In this document: positions 56,923 through 64,000 of the stretch, in pieces | Position numbering within the stretch: position 1 is the first letter of the stretch | Layout: each line of letters opens with the position of its first letter | Assembly (NCBI RefSeq): GCF_000516985.1 | Contig: NW_006917092.1 | Location: 822,619-886,618, forward strand | Source of the DNA: Pestalotiopsis fici W106-1 | Taxonomy: Eukaryota; Ascomycota; Sordariomycetes; Amphisphaeriales; Sporocadaceae | Direction: 5' to 3' | Length of the DNA: 64,000 nt | The notes under the pieces: generated by a model | The model's database searches: none | Seen by the model: only the letters and a program-made list of their open reading frames with translations | Told to the model about the DNA's origin: nothing | Program-made: the position numbers and the translations under genes

Positions 56923-59582
56923 ATGTCAGACTTTGATCGAGTTGTCATTGTTGGCGGCGGCGTGGCCGGCTTGACGCTGGCCAACATGCTCGAGAAACTC
57001 GACATTAACTACATCATTCTCGAATCACACAGTGAAATAGCTCCAGCCGTCGGAGCAAGCATTGGCCTATTTCCCAATGGCCTTCGTATTCTCGATCAGA
57101 TTGGCTGCTACGAGCGAGTTCTTGCCCTGCCCCAGCGACTCATAACAACGTCACATAACCGAAACTCACAAGGCAAGAGCCTCTCCAAGATTTCCAATGT
57201 CAGCGAGCAGCTTGAAATAAGGTAGGCCCATCATCATGGTCATCCTTGTCTGACTGGGGCTTTTATGCTGATTTGAATTTGAAGGCACGGTTATCCCGTC
57301 TTGTTCTTTGATCGGCAATGGCTTCTCAAGCTCTTGTACGATAATCTACAGCACAAGGAGAGAGTTGCGCTTGGCATGAAGGTTGCCAAGATCCGACTCG
57401 TTGGTGGCAGTGTCCAAGTCATCACCAAGGATGGCCAAGTTGTCGTGGGCTCTATGATCGTGGGTGCCGATGGCGTACACAGCACCGTACGTGACGAAAT
57501 GATCCGTCTTGGCAACACGCTGCGCCCAGGTTATTTTCCCGTAGGCGAGCCGGAACGCGTCCCGTGCTTCTACAGATGTAGCTTCGGTATCGCCCAGCAT
57601 GTCCCCGGCTATGCAAATGGCGAGTTGAATCGAATCTGGGCCGAAAACTGGTCAGGGCTGATCATATCGGGTCCCGAGGATCGAGTGTATTGGTTCCTCT
57701 TTGACCGCCTCCCGAAGCCCAAGTATGGATCGAATATTCCCAAGTATACGAAGGAGGATGAGGCGGAATTTGTAAGTAGCTCGGCTTTTTCCAATTCCCC
57801 AGATAAAGCGCTCGGCAAAGTACTACGTCGCCAGCATTTGAATATATACAGAAAACGCCAAGGAGTCAATGCTAATAACTACTCAAGGTCAAAGAATTCT
57901 GGGACAAGGCGATTACAGACAAGGTTACGTTCGGCCAAATCTACTCCAAGAAGCTCAGCTCCACTCTGACACCATTACATGAGATGGTCTGGAAGAAGTG
58001 GTTCTTTGAACGCATCATATTGCTAGGAGATTCCGCGCACAAGGTGAGTAGAGGATCTTGAAACCAGACTCATGACTTTGTTTCGCTAACTTCTTAGCCC
58101 AACCCCATCTCCGGCCAAGGCGGCAATGGTGCCATCGAGTCTGTCGCCGAGCTCGTCAACGCCATTGTGCGCATGCGAGATGCCAAATTAGGTGGTCTGG
58201 GGGACTTTGATGAAGCCGATTTTGAAAAGATATTTTCGCAGACCCAGTCAGCCAGACACGAGCGCGAAAAGTATCTCATCGCCGATGCTCACTATCAACA
58301 ATATCTCAGTGCCCATGAGAACAAAGTCATGTCCAAACTGTTCATGAATGTTCTTGGGCCACTGGGAGGAGACGAAATGTTTTTCTCAATACTTGGAAAG
58401 CCATTTATTGACGGTGCCAGGCTGGAGAAGCTGCCGATCCCTTCCCGTAACCGGGCGGTTCCCTTCAATGATGAGCTTCCAGCGCGACCTCTGAGTGGCG
58501 CGATAGGTCAAGTGGCGACAGGATGTTTCAGTGCGGGCATGCTCTCTCTGATCTGGCTTGCGAGCAAGTCAATGCGCCTTCCGGCTGCAGGCCTCAATGA
58601 CTGGACCGGACTGACGGCCATTTCACGGCCCTGGTCAGGCCTCGGAGGGGGTCTGTTCAAGGCCATCATGTCTGCCTTTTCCTATCCCCTGGAAGGACAA
58701 CCGCCTGCGAGCAGAGTGCAACTCATATACTTCATGACGCATCTTGCAGCGCCCATCTTGTCATACACTGTCGACGGACACCGAGCTTGCAATCGTCTAC
58801 ATCCTCTCTCGCTGCCAAGTGTTTTCCTCGGCATCATGCAAGTCCTCGGTATTGGCTATGTTGCCCCCACGCATGCGCTCCTCGAAGCTGCTCAGGGTGA
58901 CAATTTGCCGACCACCCGCTTCATCTCGCCAGAGACTAGTGAGGCTTTGCTGCCGGCTCTGGCTCTGGGATACGGACTTCCTACAGCCTTGATGCTGGCG
59001 CCTGGGTTCACCAATTCAGTCAAGCAGAATATCACTGCCATTTGGCAGTTCTCGCCGCTCTTTGTGCCAGCCCTGACCTCTATGTGGAGACGTTATATCG
59101 GTAGACGGCAGTCGCGACAGCAGGTGCCGGGGCCTGAGAAGGGCGATGCGTCATCGCAACGAAAGGATGTTGCTGACGCAACACAAGCTCTGAAGAGGGA
59201 ATATCTCTGGACTGCTGGAGTCCAGGCCGCGGTACACTTAGCGACAATGGCATACGCCTGTTTCGGCCGGGACATGTCTGTTGCTGACATTTTTTTCCGT
59301 GTACCAAGTCCTTTCAAGGCAACATGGAATCTGCCGGATACAGGAAGCCAGATCGCAACGTTCCTCAAGTACGATTTTGGGATCGCCAGCTGCGCATGGC
59401 TGGTCAGTGGACTGTATTCGACGTGGGATCTTCGCCGTCGTGGCTACGTCACAACCAGAGAGGCCGCAAAGGCTGCAGCGGGCATCTGTCTCGGTCAGAT
59501 CTTGGTTGGTCCCGGAGCAACGTCGATGCTCTTGGCATATTGGCAGGAGGTAACCTATGCCAGACTGAGCACTCGTAAGTAG
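56923..59582 (+). CDS. FAD-dependent monooxygenase fused to a polytopic membrane domain
   Basis: Four exons (56923-57221, 57285-57771, 57888-58043, 58098-59582); 808 residues, far longer than ordinary FAD hydroxylases (about 450). Residues 1-440 are a group-A FAD monooxygenase: dinucleotide fold VVIVGGGVAGLTLANML, GADGVHSTVRD (DG motif), and the FAD-ribityl motif LLGDSAHKPNPISGQGG spanning the last splice site. Residues about 450-800 hold roughly seven or eight hydrophobic helices (for example FSAGMLSLIWLASKSM, LIYFMTHLAAPILSYTV, QVLGIGYVAPTHALLEA, LVSGLYSTW). FAD epoxidase with a membrane domain suggests terpenoid or meroterpenoid chemistry (epoxidation followed by cyclisation), which is inference. 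An alternative ATG lies at 56899. It neighbours a bZIP regulator and a Baeyer-Villiger enzyme. Confidence 0.88.
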
Positions 59583-59675
59583 TTCAGTATCGTGGAAACG
59601 GCGCATGTGCTGGATGGCGACCGATTTTATTTGCGGATTAGATAAGGATTCCTGTACTATTACGCCTCTCATTTG

Positions 59676-60806
59676 TTAGATAGACAATAGATGCTCTTCG
59701 GGTACCAAAATGCCCGAATCAAGGCCATCGACGAGCTCTGGGTATTGAGTCCAGAACCTCCCAAGAATACCCCATCCACTTTCTTGAGTGAAGCGACGAT
59801 GAAATGCCTCGTCTAGTTGTGGTTCGCCGTCGTTCTCTCGGCTGATGAAGCTGCTGTTGAAAGATTCACGTACGCGCACAGTGCAGCTTAGCAAACCAAA
59901 GACATCTTCAAATGCATATTTACCCATGTTCAAGATGAGCCGATCCCGAAGAGATGGCCAGATGATGGCAGCAATGTAAACTGGGTGCTCGATGCAGAGC
60001 TGGCAGGCAGTCGGTCGCATATGAGGTGGTATAGCCGCAAAAGATTCCTGGGACGGAGCTATGTACCATCGGAAGAATAGATATATGAGCCAGGAAATGG
60101 CGAACCTTTCCGGTGGCAGTATGGGATAGTGTGCTAGAGCCGAGACAATGAGATTGGCGAGCTCGTTGCGCGACCCGCCAAACAGAAGATCCAGCACCTT
60201 TGGCGTTGGTGGCAGAGAGTCGGCAATGTTTGGGGTCGACTTCAGACGGTCGACGACGAAACTAAACCTGTCGTTTTGTAGCAGGAGTCTGGGTGGTGGC
60301 ACGGGAGAGCGGGACATGACTGGGAGTCGCAACCATGCTGGCGAGTCCAGTAGCTTGGTCAAGGGATCTAGAGCAATTGTGATCATTGGTATTGCCGCGT
60401 CCACATGGCTTCGAGTGGACTGTGCCCGGCGCGGCTCGGAATTGGACTCCGGAGCTAGTGAAACTGAGGAATCGGTACGCGCGGGATGGTCTAGGTTGTC
60501 TAGACTGCCGGGCGACGCACTCTGGGCCGGTGTGTGGTCTCGTGAATCTACATCACTTGTGTTCTGGCCAAAGGCGTGCCCAAGGCGATCCTGCCCAAGA
60601 CGATCCTGCTCTAGGCGTATGCTCCCCGAGGATGAACGCGGGTGCGTGGCTGTGGCTAGCTGGAGATCTTGCTCGAGGCGCTGCACTCTATCCTCCAGAG
60701 CTGCAATGTACTCGCGTTCACGGCGCCGCTTAGTCCTCTGGTTGAGCTTGTCCCGCTCCCGCTTTCGCTGAGATGCACTTTGTTGCTCAGTCTGTCGTGT
60801 TGCCAT
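59676..60806 (-). CDS. bZIP transcription factor with DUF3425 domain
   Basis: Single-exon gene, 376 residues. The basic region lies at residues about 12-35 (RKRERDKLNQRTKRRRER) and runs into a short zipper (ALEDRVQRLEQDLQLA). A Ser/Arg-rich variable linker follows, then a DUF3425 domain from about residue 180 to 350 (PPTPKVLDLLFGGSRNELAN, SWLIYLFFRWYIAPSQESF, RPTACQLCIEHPVYI). Proteins of this architecture are fungal nuclear regulators, often local regulators of secondary-metabolite clusters. It lies 93 bp tail-to-tail from the FAD monooxygenase and upstream of the Baeyer-Villiger gene on the same strand, consistent with a pathway-specific role, which is inference. Confidence 0.92.
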   Translation of the reverse strand: MATRQTEQQSASQRKRERDKLNQRTKRRREREYIAALEDRVQRLEQDLQLATATHPRSSSGSIRLEQDRLGQDRLGHAFGQNTSDVDSRDHTPAQSASPGSLDNLDHPARTDSSVSLAPESNSEPRRAQSTRSHVDAAIPMITIALDPLTKLLDSPAWLRLPVMSRSPVPPPRLLLQNDRFSFVVDRLKSTPNIADSLPPTPKVLDLLFGGSRNELANLIVSALAHYPILPPERFAISWLIYLFFRWYIAPSQESFAAIPPHMRPTACQLCIEHPVYIAAIIWPSLRDRLILNMGKYAFEDVFGLLSCTVRVRESFNSSFISRENDGEPQLDEAFHRRFTQESGWGILGRFWTQYPELVDGLDSGILVPEEHLLSI

Positions 60807-61338
60807 TCTAGTCTTGTCCCCTCATCGTTTTGAGTGTTTAGTGTTTGAAAGCTCGTGTTGCGCAGAATGCGTCCCCTAAGAATTGGTGGCCGATACCCGC
60901 GCTGGGCATTTTGAAGAATGCCGGTATCCATACTGCCGAAGCTTAAACGCGAGACTACCAATGACATCGGATCTCCCTGTTTTAGCACATTTCATCACTG
61001 GTCTTCCAAATGGCTGATTCCGTTACGAGCTATGACCTGTGTGTTTCAGTGTTCGCCAGGGCCAAGATCAAGGACAGAAAATCGGCTTTTGACATATGGA
61101 CCCTTCTTCACGTTTGTACACTTACATGTGTCTGCCCCTTTGGGATCGTCAGGTACAAACGCCGTTAAGCTTGAATGCAATTAAGCCAGAAACGGGATGG
61201 TACGTGAAATTACTGCGGACCAGGGACTTTTCAAAGCGGAGAAAGTACCAGTATTGAATTGCCCCTTTATGTCAATATCTCAGCCCACCCAATTGCACTT
61301 CTTGATCCCGTGCATATTCATCAACCAGCAACACCATG
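60807..61338. other. Promoter of the bZIP gene / 3' flank of the Baeyer-Villiger gene
   Basis: No gene supported. It should hold the bZIP promoter. Confidence 0.55.
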
Positions 61339-63525
61339 CTAAGTTCTATTCTCAATTCCATTTCCAATTCCATTGCTAACTCCATTCTTGACTCCATTCA
61401 TTGCCTCGACCCATTTTGGATCAATGTTTGATGGCTGAATGTACTCCGACAGATCCGCTCCCTTATTGTCCTGAGAGCGAGGAGGGTCAATGTGCCCCAT
61501 TCCAAGGGACGCGAAAGGATTATCGTGCACATAGCTGATATCATAATCCTCCCATCGAGGATTAATCACTACCTGAGCTTTGCGGTGTATTAGCACCAAT
61601 TTTGCCAGGACTCGGAGAAGAAAGGACTCTTTGCGCCTAAAATTCCACGACGCGAGACTTACTGAAATGCAATGACGACCCTGGCCACACTGCGTTGATC
61701 CTCCCCGTGTCATTGTTCTTATACCAAGATCGGCAGCTGTCCTTCCAGACTGTGTATTTGTACCATTCCTGAGCATGCTCGTTGAACTTGTCGGTCACAT
61801 ATTGCTTTGGTGCAAGGCTCTTGATGCAGTCGCGCTGCATCTTCTTGATATACATTACGCAGTATCTCGAGACGTACTCCAGGGGCCCCATGACGCTGCC
61901 GTTGGCAATAGGCCTAGCAATGGAGCAGATCAGCCATCATTTTTCTTTGTACAGAAGGGGTCATCCCGGTGATTTTAGGACAGTAGACTCAACTTACCAA
62001 GTAGGACCAATGAACATGAGATAATTCGGCATGTCTGGCACCGTGAGACCCATGTACGCTTCTGGCTGGATCGCCCACTTTTTGGAAAGAGAGACTCCAT
62101 TCCGCCCAATGACTGGAAACCGTGGTCGATAGCTTACATCGAAACCAGTAGCGAAAATGATCGTGTCCACCTTGCGCTCTACGCCGTCAGCTCCCTGGAC
62201 GCCTTCTGCGGTGATTCGTTCGGCGGCGGTGAAGTGCACGTCAACGTTCTCCTTTCCAATGGCGGCCATGTAAGGGTCACCTGGCGTGAGACGGCGGCAA
62301 CCGACATCAAATTTCGGGGTGTAGCCCTGTAGAAGTCGCTCATCTTTGATGTGCTCAGCCATCCACTCTCTGCAAAAGTCTTGAGCAGCCTGCTGGTCTT
62401 TAGTTTTCGTATAAAAGACGTCGGCCAGACCGTTGATCTGATCTTCAATATTCTTGGCATGAGCAGCCAGCTCGGCAGGATCCCTGAATTTCTGCTTGTC
62501 ATCGGACGAGTACTCATGGTTTTGCCCGTAGTTGTTGGCAATCTGCGCAAACCACACTCCGGTCCTCACGAAAATGTCCATGTGTTTGACGTGTGGCTGC
62601 ATGGTTGGGACTGTCTGGACAGAAGATGCACCAGATCCAATGACTGCCACGTTTTGTCCTTTCCACTGCTCTGCTTGGTAGTCGCGATCCCAATCAGCAG
62701 TATGAATAACCTGTTCGTTTAATCAGTGAATGATCTGGTAAATCTCCTGCTGTGCCCGCTTATAGTGACTTACTCTGCCTTTGAAAAGCTCTAGCCCCTC
62801 CATGTGCGGCTTTTTGAAGTTATTCAGTACCTGTGGCAATGTTATCAGCACCAAGCATGCGCACATTGCATTCGGAGCTACCTACCCCGGAACCATTGAA
62901 CAGGACGTCACATTCGTCCTCGAAAATGGAGGATTCCTTGCCCGGTTCTTCTTTTTGCAGCTTGACCTTCCACGTTCCGCTGCTCTCCTGCCATTCCGCA
63001 GCAATCACCTCGGTGTTAAAGGTCATCTTCTCTCGAAGGTTGAAAACTTCACAGACCTTGTCGAGATACTGCCAGATATCGGCAGCATAGGAAAAGAATC
63101 GCGGCCAGTCGGGCTGTTGTCATCAAAAGTCAATCGTAGCAAGAAGTCTTGGAAAGGGTGTTGACACACATTGGGCGCCCACGGAAATACATAGGCATGG
63201 GAAGGAATGTCACATCCGCAACCAGGATATCGATTCTCGAACCATGTCCCGCCAATGGTTTCGTTCTTTTCGTAAATCTTGAAGTCGACATCTGGACACT
63301 CCTTTTGCATCTTGTAGCCCATCATGATACCCGAAACACCAGCGCCGATCATGATGACCCTGAGCGGGCGGTTATTGGGGTCCTTGAGACTATAGTATCA
63401 ATACAATGATCGGAGCTGATATTGACCGTTTGAAAACGAGAACGTACATTGAACTTGATGTTGGGGATGTGGTACCCAGATGATCCTGGGACTGAATAGT
63501 CCCATTTTCCTCCCGAGTCCAGCAT
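61339..63525 (-). CDS. FAD-dependent Baeyer-Villiger monooxygenase
   Basis: Seven exons (63448-63525, 63170-63382, 62886-63113, 62774-62830, 61998-62710, 61663-61913, 61339-61577); 592 residues, normal for the family. First FAD-binding Rossmann motif [17 protein letters not shown]; then the block [21 protein letters not shown]; then the Baeyer-Villiger fingerprint FxGxxxHxxxWD as [12 protein letters not shown], split by an intron; then the NADPH Rossmann motif [10 protein letters not shown]; and [17 protein letters not shown]. These enzymes insert oxygen next to a ketone to give esters or lactones, cytosolic, NADPH-dependent. Start chosen at 63525 because exon 1 ([20 protein letters not shown]) reads as the usual pre-Rossmann segment. 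The C-terminus has degenerate NG repeats ([17 protein letters not shown]). Confidence 0.93.
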
Positions 63526-64000
63526 TGCGATGAGCAGTAGATCAAAACTTTCAATATGTGATGAATATTCAAAGCAGCCGCCGGTAGAAGAAATAATTGC
63601 AGTCGCAAAAATATAGTGACTATTGCCTTTTCACTTTAGCAATAATCAACAACGTACGAAACAACGATGAGATCCTTTTGGAAAAAGGTCAAGAGTTCGC
63701 AATTGAAACGTTATACATGGCATTGGGTGGCCCATATTTACTTTGACGATCATGACGACTCCGCACAGGATTGATTGCAGTGGAAAGAGGGCAACAAATC
63801 ACGACACGGATGCGCAGCCTCGGCCCGCGGTTTCCAGGCAATTTTTCAGCTCCTGGTCTATCCTTGTGTGTATCGGACGTATCAGAAACACTCTTTTGCG
63901 CTGTGACGAGAATCCCCGTGGCATGATATGGGGGCGTTCGCCCACTGTGACGAATGATTTCTGTACCTTTTCGTACATAAATGTTATATAGCATGTCGGT
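63526..64000. other. Upstream region of the Baeyer-Villiger gene
   Basis: Contains its promoter. Open frames running to the window edge have no recognisable features. Confidence 0.5.

Noticed and set aside
60148..60771. 207-codon plus-strand open frame rich in Arg/Ser
   Set aside because: Antisense to the bZIP gene, whose own frame has clear domains.
1..64000. CRISPR arrays, riboswitches, rRNA
   Set aside because: None seen; not expected in a fungal nuclear segment.

Overview
This window looks like nuclear DNA of a filamentous ascomycete (Pezizomycotina; Sordariomycetes/Hypocreales is my best guess, inferred from gene content). The support is: short GT-AG introns of about 50-100 bp in most genes, gene families typical of moulds (cutinase, UstYa/DUF3328, DUF3425 bZIP, tyrosinase, fungal rhodopsin-like protein), and a very AT-rich retrotransposon island with the one-directional C-to-T/G-to-A pattern of RIP (repeat-induced point mutation).

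Layout. 1-9.5 kb: the 3' part of a hydantoinase/oxoprolinase-DUF917 gene, a DUF2786 protein, a UstYa-like protein and a cutinase. 9.5-13.2 kb: three paralogous small cysteine-rich proteins; a fourth lies at 35 kb. Two of them sit in a tandem duplication. 13.33-27.55 kb: a RIP-degraded Ty3/Gypsy retrotransposon with 244/245 bp LTRs. Nested in it is a second, oppositely oriented Gypsy element (14.84-22.04 kb, 184 bp LTRs, exact TAAAT target duplication). Inside that is a third, much less mutated insertion interrupted by a 100-N assembly gap. The outer element landed in the last exon of a tyrosinase gene: the body of that gene starts at 27.56 kb and its lost C-terminus is stranded 14 kb away at 13.2-13.33 kb.

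27.5-38.7 kb: a secreted-enzyme neighbourhood holding two tandem tyrosinases (one split by the transposon, one with a 1-nt frameshift) and two type-B carboxylesterases. One esterase is intact. The other has a premature stop and has lost its catalytic Ser and His. The fourth cysteine-rich gene lies between the esterases.

39.5-51.3 kb: two coiled-coil proteins, a paraoxonase-like beta-propeller protein, a cytochrome P450 and a rhodopsin-domain membrane protein. 51.5-55.2 kb: a conserved housekeeping block with zuotin (ribosome-associated DnaJ), the LYR-motif mitochondrial protein MZM1 divergent from it, and a BTB-like protein.

56.6-63.5 kb: a compact candidate biosynthetic cluster. It holds an FAD monooxygenase fused to a polytopic membrane domain, a bZIP/DUF3425 regulator and a Baeyer-Villiger monooxygenase. 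Six GAGTCG motifs are packed into 111 bp upstream of the first gene.

Exon boundaries were read by eye from splice consensus and reading-frame continuity, and exon lengths were checked modulo 3 for all multi-exon genes where totals are given. No database search was run.
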